Source of the DNA: Seminibacterium arietis
GTDB taxonomy: Bacteria; Pseudomonadota; Gammaproteobacteria; Enterobacterales; Pasteurellaceae
NCBI RefSeq assembly: GCF_042675725.1
Contig: NZ_JBHTJN010000001.1
Location: 62,001 to 126,000 of the forward strand
Direction: 5' to 3'
DNA length: 64,000 nucleotides
The number at the start of each line of letters is the position of its first letter. The stretch's first letter is position 1. Of the stretch, positions 34,751-44,056 are shown piece by piece. The translations under genes were made by a program, and so were the position numbers. The notes beneath the pieces are model-generated. The model saw nothing but the letters and a program-made list of their open reading frames with translations. It was not told the origin of the DNA and ran no database searches.

Positions 34751-35830
34751 ATGGCTGTAAAAAAAGTCACATTATTTACGGAAAAACCATTAGAACTTAT
34801 TTTAGGCGGACAATTATCATCAATTGAAGTCGCATATCAAACATATGGGAAATTAAATGCTGAAAAAACAAATGCTATCTTAATTTGCCATGCTTTAACT
34901 GGAGATGCTGAACCTTATTTTATCGCTTCTGAACAATCAGGCTGGTGGCAAAATTTTATGGGGACTGGTCTAGCACTAGATACTTCTCGCTATTTTTTTA
35001 TTTGTTCTAATGTACTTGGAGGTTGTAAAGGAACTACAGGCCCTGCTTCAATCAACCCCAATACTTCCCGTGTTTATGGCAGTCAATTTCCTAATGTAAT
35101 CATACAAGATATGATCAAAGTGCAAAAAGCACTACTAGATTATCTACAAATTCCCCATTTATACGCTGTAATCGGAGGCTCATTTGGTGGTATGCAAGCA
35201 ACTCAATGGGCAATCGACTACCCTGACTTTGTCAATAGAGTAGTAAATTTGTGTTCATCACTACAATTTAGTGCAGAAGCTATAGGATTCAATCATGTTA
35301 TGCGACAAGCAATTATTTCAGATCCAAATTTCCACGGCGGAGATTACTACGATAAAACTCCTCCGCTACAAGGATTAGCTATTGCTCGCATGCTAGGAAT
35401 GCTAACTTATCGTACAGATAAACAACTAACAAAAGCTTTTGGTAGAGCAATAAAAACAGATAACCACTTTTTAGGAGACTATTTTCAAGTAGAATCTTAT
35501 TTGAGTTATCAAGGAAGAAAATTTTTAGAACGCTTTGATGCCAATAGCTATTTACACCTATTACGTGCTTTAGATTTGTATGATCCCGCTATAAATTATG
35601 CAAATATTGATACCGCACTTTCTCGAATAAAAGCCCGTTATACTCTAGTAGCTGTTACTAGTGATCAGTTATTTAAATTAGCTGATCTACACAAAAGCAA
35701 GCAACTTTTAATCGAAAATGGTGTAGATCTTCATTACCACGAATTTCACTCTGACTATGGACATGATGCATTCTTAGTGGACTACGATTTTTTTGAACCG
35801 AGAATTAGAGCGGGATTAGAAGAAGACTAA
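34751..35830 (+). CDS. metX: Homoserine O-acetyltransferase
   Basis: First step of methionine synthesis: acetylates homoserine with acetyl-CoA. The 359-residue alpha/beta hydrolase has the nucleophile elbow GGSFGGM (142-148) with Ser144, and the Asp and His of the triad in the C-terminal VAVTSDQLFK and DYGHDAF segments. The ATG at 34751 with GGAAG five nt upstream gives the usual N-terminus; an ATG at 34739 is also in frame. MetJ boxes upstream support the assignment and the methionine-responsive control. Convergent with folK, stops overlapping. Confidence 0.96.
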   Translation: MAVKKVTLFTEKPLELILGGQLSSIEVAYQTYGKLNAEKTNAILICHALTGDAEPYFIASEQSGWWQNFMGTGLALDTSRYFFICSNVLGGCKGTTGPASINPNTSRVYGSQFPNVIIQDMIKVQKALLDYLQIPHLYAVIGGSFGGMQATQWAIDYPDFVNRVVNLCSSLQFSAEAIGFNHVMRQAIISDPNFHGGDYYDKTPPLQGLAIARMLGMLTYRTDKQLTKAFGRAIKTDNHFLGDYFQVESYLSYQGRKFLERFDANSYLHLLRALDLYDPAINYANIDTALSRIKARYTLVAVTSDQLFKLADLHKSKQLLIENGVDLHYHEFHSDYGHDAFLVDYDFFEPRIRAGLEED

Positions 35831-36303
35831 AATTTTTCCATTTTATGGTCAGAAAATTTTCTTGCTAATTCAACTAGGTTTGTACCACAAGGCAATACCA
35901 AGCTGGGTGCTATCTCCAATAAAGGGATAATCACAAATTCTCGATTTTGCATATCGTAATGGGGCAATTTAAGACGCTCAGTTTGTTGTATCAAATTATC
36001 ATACAGTAAAATATCTAAATCCAACGTACGTTCTCCCCAGCGACGTAATCTTACACGCTTTTGCTGATTTTCAATGCGTTGTAATTCGTCAAGTAAAGCG
36101 AGAGGTGCTAATTCAGTCTGTAAGCACAACACTGCATTCACATAATCAGGCTGATCTTGTGGTCCAAGTGGTTTACTACCATAAAAAGAACTTACTGCAA
36201 CTACTTTTGACAAAGGCAACTGTCGCAATGCTGAAATCGCCATACGAAGTTGCTCAGCGGGACAATTCAAATTACTTCCTAGTGCGATATAAACAACACT
36301 CAT
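35827..36303 (-). CDS. folK: HPPK, 6-hydroxymethyl-7,8-dihydropterin pyrophosphokinase
   Basis: Pyrophosphorylates 6-hydroxymethyl-dihydropterin in folate synthesis. The 158-residue protein starts with VYIALGSNLN and has the metal-binding RWGERTLDLDIL (88-99) with Asp95 and Asp97, plus the pterin-binding PHYDMQNREFVIIPL. The ATG overlaps the pcnB stop (ATGA), so the two are translationally coupled, as in E. coli. Confidence 0.97.
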   Translation of the reverse strand: MSVVYIALGSNLNCPAEQLRMAISALRQLPLSKVVAVSSFYGSKPLGPQDQPDYVNAVLCLQTELAPLALLDELQRIENQQKRVRLRRWGERTLDLDILLYDNLIQQTERLKLPHYDMQNREFVIIPLLEIAPSLVLPCGTNLVELARKFSDHKMEKF

Positions 36304-37793
36304 GATGTTCGCACCTTTGTCTTTTTATTATGACGATAACGGTAGTGCTTTTTCTTTATTGGTGGATTTTTACGATGTTGTTCTTGCAATAGCTTTTGTC
36401 GTTGTTCTTCATTGCTAAATTGATACTCATGCCACCAAGCAGCTAACTCTACAATATCTCCACCTTCAATTTGTGAACGCATTACTAGTAAATCAAAAGC
36501 TGCTCTAAATTTTGGGGAAGACATTACTCTTTCAGCAGATCTTGAATTGCGTTTTAATAATTGTAGCTGTAAAGACCAAATCTCTCGAATTACTGCCGTA
36601 TAGCGACGTGGTATCGCCAAAGTACGACAAACGCTATCTAAAATATCATTAGCAGCTAACGCATAAGCATCGTGATTATGCAATCCTCCTTCATTCTTTA
36701 AAATTTCGACTTTTTCTCTTAGTGGATACCAATAAAATGCCGCAAATAGAAAAGCAGGGTTAATACGTAAATTATCCGCAATACGTTCATCAGTAGATGT
36801 CAGTGAAGCTAAGATCAAACGCTCGGCAAAACTATCGCTTTTTTCAGTAAAATAAGGGATAAGAGATGGAAAGAGTTGTTCAAACAAATGATATTGACGC
36901 AACAATTGGTAAGTTTTTACTCCATAGCCATTTTGTAATAATTTCAAACTTTCATCAAATAAACGTGCAGGCGGAATATTTTTCAATAAAGGAGCGAGCT
37001 GAAAAATAGGTAAATCACTAGCTTTTTGCAAAAACATGTCCAACTTCGCCATAAAACGAATAGAACGTAACATACGTACAGGATCTTCTTGATAGCGTAC
37101 TTTTGCTTCACCAATAATCTTTAACTTACCATCTTTTAGATCTTGTAAGCCATTAAAATAGTCAATAATCGTATTATTTTGTGGATTATAATATAGTGCA
37201 TTAACAGTAAAATCTCGTCTTTCTGCATCTTGTTCTAACGTACCATACACGTTATCACGCAAAATCATGCCTTCATCACTTTGCTTTGATTGACGCTCAT
37301 TATGGTGCTGTTGGTGATTACCTCGAAAAGTCGCCACTTCAATAATTTCTCGTCCAAACATAATATGAGCTAAGCGAAAACGTCGTCCAACTAAGCGACA
37401 TTGACGTTGAAAAATTTGTTGTACTTGCTCAGGACGAGCATTAGTTGCCACATCAAAATCTTTCGGTTGCTTACCCAATAACAAATCTCGAATACAGCCA
37501 CCAACAACATAAGCTTGATAACCTTGACGCTGTAATTTTTCTATAACGATAAGGGCATTTCGGCTAATCATACGTGGATGAATACCGTATTGAGAAGCCT
37601 TTATATGATTTTTACCATAACGATAATCACCATTTTTAGATTTGCTAAGTGCACTAGACGTAACGGAAATTTCATTTTGCTGAACAGTCTTTTTCGGTGT
37701 TTTTTTCTTCCTGTCCACCGCCTGTTGTGATTCTGGCTCAGCAATAAGCTGAGATTTATGCCTTTTAAACAGGTTTTTAATTAGTGTTAAAAT
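36300..37793 (-). CDS. pcnB: Poly(A) polymerase I
   Basis: Adds 3' poly(A) tails that promote RNA decay. The class II nucleotidyltransferase core has VVGGCIRDLLLGKQPKDFDVAT and RRDFTVNALYY; the C-terminus is rich in Lys and Arg for RNA binding. No ATG gives a full N-terminus: a GTG at 37718 cuts it. An ATT at 37791-37793 is preceded by AAGGGG with 6-nt spacing, and gives ILTLIKNLFKRHKS, like the E. coli N-terminus, where an AUU start for pcnB has been published. I use that start (497 residues). Follows dksA; a perfect uptake-signal hairpin lies between. Overlaps folK. Confidence 0.92.
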   Translation of the reverse strand: MLTLIKNLFKRHKSQLIAEPESQQAVDRKKKTPKKTVQQNEISVTSSALSKSKNGDYRYGKNHIKASQYGIHPRMISRNALIVIEKLQRQGYQAYVVGGCIRDLLLGKQPKDFDVATNARPEQVQQIFQRQCRLVGRRFRLAHIMFGREIIEVATFRGNHQQHHNERQSKQSDEGMILRDNVYGTLEQDAERRDFTVNALYYNPQNNTIIDYFNGLQDLKDGKLKIIGEAKVRYQEDPVRMLRSIRFMAKLDMFLQKASDLPIFQLAPLLKNIPPARLFDESLKLLQNGYGVKTYQLLRQYHLFEQLFPSLIPYFTEKSDSFAERLILASLTSTDERIADNLRINPAFLFAAFYWYPLREKVEILKNEGGLHNHDAYALAANDILDSVCRTLAIPRRYTAVIREIWSLQLQLLKRNSRSAERVMSSPKFRAAFDLLVMRSQIEGGDIVELAAWWHEYQFSNEEQRQKLLQEQHRKNPPIKKKHYRYRHNKKTKVRTS

Positions 37794-37826
37794 AATTAAC
37801 CCCTTAGAAGATAAAGTGTATAAGTT

Positions 37827-37855
37827 AAAAGTGCGGTAAAAATTACCGCACTTTT
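37827..37855. terminator. Uptake-signal hairpin between dksA and pcnB
   Basis: AAAAGTGCGGTAA (37827-37839) and TTACCGCACTTTT (37843-37855) form a perfect 13-bp stem with a 3-nt loop. It lies 15 bp after dksA and 34 bp before the pcnB start, so it could attenuate read-through into pcnB. Confidence 0.8.
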
Positions 37856-37870
37856 CAATGCTAAACGCAA

Positions 37871-38308
37871 TTAGCCGATCATTTGTTTTTCTCGAATTTC
37901 TGCTAAGGTTTTACAATCAATACAAAGATCAGCTGTAGGACGAGCTTCCAAACGACGAATACCAATTTCGACGCCACAAGACTCACAATAACCAAAATCA
38001 CCCGTATCTAATTTTTTTAAGGTATGTTCAATTTTTTTCATTAATTTACGCTCACGATCACGAGTACGTAATTCTAAGCTGAACTCCTCTTCTTGAGTCG
38101 CTCGATCTGCTGGATCAGGAAAATTTGCAGCCTCATCTTGCATGTGAGCTACTGTACGCGAGGTTTCCTCACGAATTTGCTCATACCATGCTTGTAAAAT
38201 CTTTTTAAAATGAAGAAGTTGATCTTCATTCATGTACTCTTCGTCTTCTTTGGCTTGGTAAGGCTCGACACCCGCTGATGTCAATAGACTTAAAGAAGCG
38301 TTGCTCAT
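37871..38308 (-). CDS. dksA: RNA polymerase-binding transcription factor DksA
   Basis: Binds the secondary channel of RNA polymerase and, with ppGpp, tunes stringent-response promoters. The 145-residue protein has the coiled-coil tip DPADRA (DxxDxA motif) and the C4 zinc finger CESCGVEIGIRRLEARPTAD with LCIDC. A good ribosome site precedes the ATG (GAGGAG). Upstream of pcnB, as in E. coli. Confidence 0.97.
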   Translation of the reverse strand: MSNASLSLLTSAGVEPYQAKEDEEYMNEDQLLHFKKILQAWYEQIREETSRTVAHMQDEAANFPDPADRATQEEEFSLELRTRDRERKLMKKIEHTLKKLDTGDFGYCESCGVEIGIRRLEARPTADLCIDCKTLAEIREKQMIG

Positions 38309-38494
38309 TTGGTTCTCCTCGTTAGTAATTTATCCGTTTATTTAGCTGTTTTTGACTATTAACCAGCAAATTTTTTAAGCAGCGGTTGTTTTTTTAAAAG
38401 CGGTATAAATAGCAAAACTTAAATGAATTAGCAAACAGTTTCTCATAAAAAGAGCTAATCACAAGTTAGTTTGCACAAAAAACATACAGATTTG

Positions 38495-38824
38495 CTATTT
38501 TGCCCAAACCACATGATATTCTCGGTCACTTTCTTGATGTGAAATTAAAAATTTCGCAAATATTGTATCCATTTCATCTTGCTCGTTAACTAATCCAATC
38601 CATACTTCTGCGTATTCATTTGGATCAACTAATACACCAATTTCTTGTTCCCAATCTTCTGCTGTTTCAACAAATTCTACAGCTCCTCGTTGCTCAAATT
38701 CTAAATTAAACAACACAATATCTGCTGGTTCTAAATTCTCTCCAGCCATCTCTAGAAAAATATCATAAGCAATATCAATTGCTGTATCAGGATCAAGTTT
38801 AGTTACTTGGTGATCTGCCATCAT
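38495..38824 (-). CDS. YciU/HI1450-type putative double-stranded DNA mimic
   Basis: A small acidic protein of 109 residues (or 108 from the second ATG) of the DUF440 family. The structure of the Haemophilus homolog HI1450 suggested it mimics double-stranded DNA, and binding to the HU protein was reported; function in the cell is not settled. The conserved AYDIFLEMAGENLEPADIVLFNLEFEQRG block and the many Glu and Asp are clear. Single gene between dksA and ppc. Confidence 0.92.
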   Translation of the reverse strand: MMADHQVTKLDPDTAIDIAYDIFLEMAGENLEPADIVLFNLEFEQRGAVEFVETAEDWEQEIGVLVDPNEYAEVWIGLVNEQDEMDTIFAKFLISHQESDREYHVVWAK

Positions 38825-38864
38825 TTTCTACCTATACCTCATTAAAATCTGTGCATATTAACAT

Positions 38865-38891
38865 AAAGTGCGGTTAAAAACACCGCACTTT
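38865..38891. terminator. Uptake-signal hairpin after ppc
   Basis: AAAGTGCGGT (38865-38874) and ACCGCACTTT (38882-38891) form a 10-bp stem with a 7-nt loop, 22 bp beyond the ppc stop. Confidence 0.8.
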
Positions 38892-38913
38892 AATTTTATC
38901 TGTAGTTTATAAT

Positions 38914-41553
38914 TTAACCAGTATTTCGCATTCCTGCAGCAATCCCAGTTATAGTAATCATCAGTGCTTGCTCAACATCAGGATTCGGACTTTCCTGATT
39001 TTGACGGAAACGGCGTAGTAATTCAACTTGTAACAAATTGAGAGGATCTGTATAAACATTGCGTAGTGCGATAGATTCCGCAACCCAAGGTAAATCTGAC
39101 ATCAGTTGATCTTCGTGAGAAAGCGATAATACAGTTTTAATATCTTGCTGTAATTGCTCACGTAAAGACTGTCCTAAATACCAAAGTTCAGATTTAACTA
39201 AATGACGATCATAGTGTTCTGATAACCAGCAATCTGCCTTGCTAAACACCATTTCTAGCATGCCAATTCGAGTCGAAAAGAAAGGCCAAGTTTTACACAT
39301 TTCCTCTATAATTTGTAACTTCCCTTGCTCAATAACTTGACGAATTGAAGCACCAGCACCAAGCCACGCAGGAAGCATTAAGCGATTTTGCATCCATGCA
39401 AATATCCAAGGTATTGCACGTAAACTTTCTACTCCCCCATTTGGATTTCGCTTTGATGGTCTCGATCCCAAAGGTAATTTAGCTAATTCTTGTTCAGGTG
39501 TAGCAGAACGAAAATAAGGAACAAAATCCTTGTCGCCTCTTACAATATTACGATAAATATCACAAGATAAATCAGATAACTCATCCATTACTGCACGCCA
39601 ACTATTTTTTGGCTCAGGTGGTGGTAATAAATTGGCTTCTAATACCGCACTTGCATAAAGATCAAAACTCGCTACCGCAACTTCTGGTAAACCTAGCTTA
39701 AACCGAATCATCTCCCCTTGTTCTGTGACTCGCAAGCCATTTTTTAATGAACGAGGAGGTTGTGATAACAATGCAGCATGAGCAGGTGCACCACCACGTC
39801 CAATGGTTCCTCCTCTGCCATGAAATAATGTTAATTCAATACCAAGTTTTTCACTTAAATTAACAAGTTTCTCCTGAGCCCGATATTGTGCCCAAGATGC
39901 CGCCATCATACCTGCATCTTTAGCACTGTCAGAATAACCAATCATCACCATCTGTTTATTGTTAATTACGCCACGATACCAACCAATATTAAATAATTGA
40001 TTCATAACCTGTTCACAAGCATCTAAATCATCGAGGGTTTCAAAAAGTGGTACGACAGGTAAATGATAAGTAACACCAGCTTCTTTTAATAATAAATGTA
40101 CGGCTAGTACATCAGAGGCTGTTCGAGCCATCGAGATAATATAGCAAGAAATACTCCCTTCAGATTGTTCAGCAATAATTTTACACGTATCTAAGACCTC
40201 TTGAGTTTCTAATGAAGGCTCCCAATTTTTCGGCAACAATGGACGGCGTGAGCTTAGTTCACGAATCAAAAAAGCCTGTTTATCATCTTCACTCCACTGT
40301 GAATAGTCACCTAAACCGATATAACGAGTAATCTCTGCTATCGCTTTACAGTGACGAGTACTTTCTTGACGAATATCTAAACGAGCTAACGTTAAGCCAA
40401 AACAACGCACACGACGTAAGCAATCTAATAAGGCACCATTGGCGATGATACGCATACCACATTGATGTAAAGAACGATAGCAATCATAAAGAGGCTCCCA
40501 TAATTGCTTATCTTCCGTTAAAATTTCATTTGTACTGATAGTAACTATTTTATCAGCAAGAATTTCGCCATAGTAACTAACCGTTTTCTTTAATTTTTCT
40601 CTTAGCTCTTTGATAACAAAGCGATAAGGTTCTAAATGGTCTCCATATTTTGCTCTAAATTCCGCCGTACAATGAACAACCGAGAGTTCATCAGTTAAAT
40701 TTTTTATATCCTCTAAAAATAATTCAGCAGCTTTCCATCGATGTAGAACTAAAACTTGCTTAGTTGTTTGAGCAGTAACAAATGGATTACCATCACGATC
40801 TCCGCCAATCCAAGACGAAAAACGAATAGGAGATAACTCTACATCATGTTGAATACCAAAACTTTGTTCTAAATGTAAATTAATTCGACGACAAAATTCA
40901 GGCACTGCTTTCCATAAACTATTTTCAATAACTGCAATACCAGCTTTTGCTTCGTCAACAGGAGTTGGGCGTTGTGTACGAATTTCATTAGTATGCCAAG
41001 CTAATGAAATTAATTGCATTAAACGGCGTTTTAATTTATGAATTTCAGACTCTGTTAAATCATTATGTTCTAACAAACTTAAGCAACGATTAATTTCTGC
41101 ATGCTTATTCACTAATGAACGACGAGTAACTTCTGTTGGATGAGCTGTGAGTACTAATTCAATTACTAATTTTTCAACCGTATCAATAACTTTTTCTTTA
41201 GGTAGATTTTGTGATTTTAAACGACGAAATAAAGCCTCTAAAGAACGATCAGAAGATACTTGATCTACATGCCGACGAGAAATTGTCTGATATTGTTCTG
41301 CAATGTTTGTTAAATTCAAAAAATGACTGAATGCACGTGCTACAGGAATAATATTATCATTAGAAATTGTTGATAAAGTCTCTAATAATTTATTGCGAGC
41401 GTCTTCATCTCCAGCTCTTGAATTGCGAGACAATACTCGAATATTCTCAACTAGATCATAAATATCTTTTCCCTGTGCATCAGTTAGTGTCTCTCCAAGA
41501 AAATGACCTAACATGCTGATATTACTACGCATATTTGCATACGGTTGAATCAT
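38914..41553 (-). CDS. ppc: Phosphoenolpyruvate carboxylase
   Basis: Carboxylates phosphoenolpyruvate to oxaloacetate, refilling the TCA pool. The 879-residue enzyme has the catalytic His region VLTAHPTEV near residue 140, the GGDRDGNP segment, the glycine-rich FHGRGGTIGRGGAPAH loop near 580 and the C-terminal GIAAGMRNTG, the usual end. The ATG at 41553 has GAGG five nt upstream; a TTG at 41568 is not needed. Upstream sequence 41554-41771 is AT-rich and holds presumably its promoter. Confidence 0.98.
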   Translation of the reverse strand: MIQPYANMRSNISMLGHFLGETLTDAQGKDIYDLVENIRVLSRNSRAGDEDARNKLLETLSTISNDNIIPVARAFSHFLNLTNIAEQYQTISRRHVDQVSSDRSLEALFRRLKSQNLPKEKVIDTVEKLVIELVLTAHPTEVTRRSLVNKHAEINRCLSLLEHNDLTESEIHKLKRRLMQLISLAWHTNEIRTQRPTPVDEAKAGIAVIENSLWKAVPEFCRRINLHLEQSFGIQHDVELSPIRFSSWIGGDRDGNPFVTAQTTKQVLVLHRWKAAELFLEDIKNLTDELSVVHCTAEFRAKYGDHLEPYRFVIKELREKLKKTVSYYGEILADKIVTISTNEILTEDKQLWEPLYDCYRSLHQCGMRIIANGALLDCLRRVRCFGLTLARLDIRQESTRHCKAIAEITRYIGLGDYSQWSEDDKQAFLIRELSSRRPLLPKNWEPSLETQEVLDTCKIIAEQSEGSISCYIISMARTASDVLAVHLLLKEAGVTYHLPVVPLFETLDDLDACEQVMNQLFNIGWYRGVINNKQMVMIGYSDSAKDAGMMAASWAQYRAQEKLVNLSEKLGIELTLFHGRGGTIGRGGAPAHAALLSQPPRSLKNGLRVTEQGEMIRFKLGLPEVAVASFDLYASAVLEANLLPPPEPKNSWRAVMDELSDLSCDIYRNIVRGDKDFVPYFRSATPEQELAKLPLGSRPSKRNPNGGVESLRAIPWIFAWMQNRLMLPAWLGAGASIRQVIEQGKLQIIEEMCKTWPFFSTRIGMLEMVFSKADCWLSEHYDRHLVKSELWYLGQSLREQLQQDIKTVLSLSHEDQLMSDLPWVAESIALRNVYTDPLNLLQVELLRRFRQNQESPNPDVEQALMITITGIAAGMRNTG

Positions 41554-41771
41554 AATAACCTCTATCAATAAAAAATAATAATTGTTGTGTTGCTACTATA
41601 GATATAACCCAAAATAGTCATAAAAACAAACAAAATATCATTATCTTTTCATATAAATCAATAAAAAATATAAAATTTATATTTTTTTGTTAGATATTAT
41701 TTAATAATAATTGCAATTTTGTTAACGAATAAATTTTTAAATTAATTGTAAAAGTAGTAATTTTGACATGT

Positions 41772-41803
41772 AAAAAGGGTATGATTTCTAGCATACCCTT
41801 TTT
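41772..41803. terminator. Terminator after prlC
   Basis: AAAAAGGGTATG (41772-41783) and CATACCCTTTTT (41792-41803) form a perfect 12-bp stem with an 8-nt loop, in the 303-bp gap between ppc and prlC. On the minus strand it ends prlC transcripts. Confidence 0.9.
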
Positions 41804-41856
41804 ATTCAATCAGCGAAAACAGATAAGTATTTACTTATCTATTTAGAGAGCCTAAA

Positions 41857-43893
41857 TTATTCAATGCCTTTATGTCTTAGCAAAGCATCAAGTTTTGGTT
41901 CACGTCCACGGAAGCGTTTAAACAATTCCATTGGTTCTTCTGAACCCCCTCGAGTTAAAATTTCGTCTAAGAAAGATTGACCAGTATTTTGATTAAAAAT
42001 ACCCTCTTCTTCAAAACGAGAAAAAGCATCTGCAGACAGTACTTCTGCCCATAAATAGCTGTAATATCCAGCAGCATAACCACCAGCAAAAATATGGCTA
42101 AAACTATGTGGCGTTCTCGCCCATTCAACACCTTTTAGCACTGCGACTTCAGATTTTACTTGATTTAATATATCTAAAATTTGATTATTTCTATTCGGAT
42201 CAAATTCATGATGTAAACGGAAATCAAACAACCCAAATTCTAATTGTCGTAACACAAACATTGCAGCTTGATAATTTTTGGCTTTTAATAAACGATCTAA
42301 TTTTTCTTTTGGCAATGGTTCACCTGTTTCATAGTGTCCTGAAATGAAAGCTAAAGCCTCTTCTTCCCAGCACCAATTTTCTAGAAATTGACTTGGTAAT
42401 TCAACCGCATCCCAAGGAACGCCATTAATTCCCGCCACTTCGGGTATATCAACAAGAGTAAGCATATGATGAATACCATGCCCAAATTCGTGGAATAGTG
42501 TTGTTACTTCATCATGAGTAAATAATGCAGGTTTTCCTCCTACTGGTGCATTAAAATTACAAGTTAAATATGCTACTGGGGTTTGAATTGAACCATCGGT
42601 TTTACAATCACGTCCAATACAATCGTCCATCCATGCTCCACCACGTTTATGCTCACGAGCATACAAATCTAAGTAGAAGCTCCCTCTTAATTTCCCATTA
42701 GCATCAATTAGATCAAAAAATCGTACATCTTTATGCCATGTATCCACGTCAAAACGTTCTACTGTTTGGATATTAAATACGCGTTTTAATACTTCAAACA
42801 AGCCCTTAATTACTCTATTCTCAGGGAAATAAGGTCTAAGCTCTTCATCACTAATAGCATACAATTTTTGCTTTTGTTTTTCGCTATAAAAGCTAATATC
42901 CCAAGATTCAAGCTCAGTAAAGTTAAATTCTTTTTCACAAAATAACTTTAATTCAGCCAGTTCTCGCTCCCCTTGCGGTTTTGAGCGTTTAGCAAGATCT
43001 TCAAGAAAATCAAATACTTGCTTTGGTGTTTCTGCCATTTTAGTAGCGAGAGAACGCTCTGTATAAGTGTTAAATCCAAGTAAATTCGCAATTTCTACTC
43101 GCAAACGGAGAATTTCTTCCATAATTGCACTATTGTCCCATTTACCCGCATTCGGTCCTTGATCTGATGCACGCGTTACAAAGGCACGATACATCTCTTC
43201 ACGCAAAGCTCGATTTTCACAGTACATCATCACGGGTAAATAACTTGGAATTTCAAGAGTAAAGCGATAACCTTTTTGTCCTTTCGCTTCTGCTGAAGCT
43301 CTTGCAGCCTGCAATGCACTTTCAGGTAATCCTTTTAGTTCATTTTCATCTTCAACTACTTTATCCCACCCCATAGTTGCATCAAGTACATTATTACTAA
43401 AATCGGAAGTAAGTTGTGATAAGCGAGCAACAATTTCTGCATAACGTTTTTGTTTTTCTGGACTAAGAGAAATGCCTGATAACTCAAAACGTTGCAATGC
43501 ATTTTCAATTGTTTTTTTCTGTGCTTGACTGTAACTAGCAAATTCTGCACTGTTTTTTAACCGCAAATAAGCTTCATACAAGCCTTTATGCTGCCCAACC
43601 CAAGTACTATACTCAGACAACATTGGTAAGCAGGCTTGATAGGTTTCTCGCAATTCTGCACTATTTTTTACTGAATTTAAATGACTTACTGGAGACCATG
43701 CACGACTTAAACGTTCATCACTTTCTGTAAGTGGTCGAATAAAATTTTGCCATGTAAAGTGCGGTTGTTTTAACACATCTTCAACTGTCTCTCGACATTC
43801 TTTAATTAATTGTTCAACTGCAGGTTGAATATGTTCAGGTTTAATTTTGGAAAATTGTGGCAACCCACTAGATTGCAATAAAGGATTAGACAT
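41857..43893 (-). CDS. prlC: Oligopeptidase A
   Basis: Cytosolic M3-family zinc peptidase that degrades oligopeptides, including cleaved signal peptides. The 678-residue protein has the HEFGH zinc site in LFHEFGHGIHHML near residue 470 with the downstream Glu ligand, and the long alpha-helical N-terminal half. The start MSNPLLQSSGLPQFSKI is standard; a USS lies within the coding region. Also named opdA. Confidence 0.96.
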   Translation of the reverse strand: MSNPLLQSSGLPQFSKIKPEHIQPAVEQLIKECRETVEDVLKQPHFTWQNFIRPLTESDERLSRAWSPVSHLNSVKNSAELRETYQACLPMLSEYSTWVGQHKGLYEAYLRLKNSAEFASYSQAQKKTIENALQRFELSGISLSPEKQKRYAEIVARLSQLTSDFSNNVLDATMGWDKVVEDENELKGLPESALQAARASAEAKGQKGYRFTLEIPSYLPVMMYCENRALREEMYRAFVTRASDQGPNAGKWDNSAIMEEILRLRVEIANLLGFNTYTERSLATKMAETPKQVFDFLEDLAKRSKPQGERELAELKLFCEKEFNFTELESWDISFYSEKQKQKLYAISDEELRPYFPENRVIKGLFEVLKRVFNIQTVERFDVDTWHKDVRFFDLIDANGKLRGSFYLDLYAREHKRGGAWMDDCIGRDCKTDGSIQTPVAYLTCNFNAPVGGKPALFTHDEVTTLFHEFGHGIHHMLTLVDIPEVAGINGVPWDAVELPSQFLENWCWEEEALAFISGHYETGEPLPKEKLDRLLKAKNYQAAMFVLRQLEFGLFDFRLHHEFDPNRNNQILDILNQVKSEVAVLKGVEWARTPHSFSHIFAGGYAAGYYSYLWAEVLSADAFSRFEEEGIFNQNTGQSFLDEILTRGGSEEPMELFKRFRGREPKLDALLRHKGIE

Positions 43894-43990
43894 AATAGTT
43901 CCTTATAGATCATTAAATAATTTATATTCGCAAGATAGATGATGGGGGAAAATTTTGCAATATCAAGGCTGAAGATTTATTATTATTAAA

Positions 43991-44035
43991 AAGTGCGGTA
44001 ATTTTTTCAAAACTTTTAAAAAAATCACCGCACTT
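43991..44035. terminator. Uptake-signal hairpin after glyA
   Basis: AAGTGCGGT (43991-43999) and ACCGCACTT (44027-44035) pair with A and T runs inside the loop (AATTTTTT and AAAAAAAT) extending the stem. Just beyond the glyA stop on the minus strand. Confidence 0.8.
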
Positions 44036-44056
44036 AAAACAGCTAAATCTTTTATT

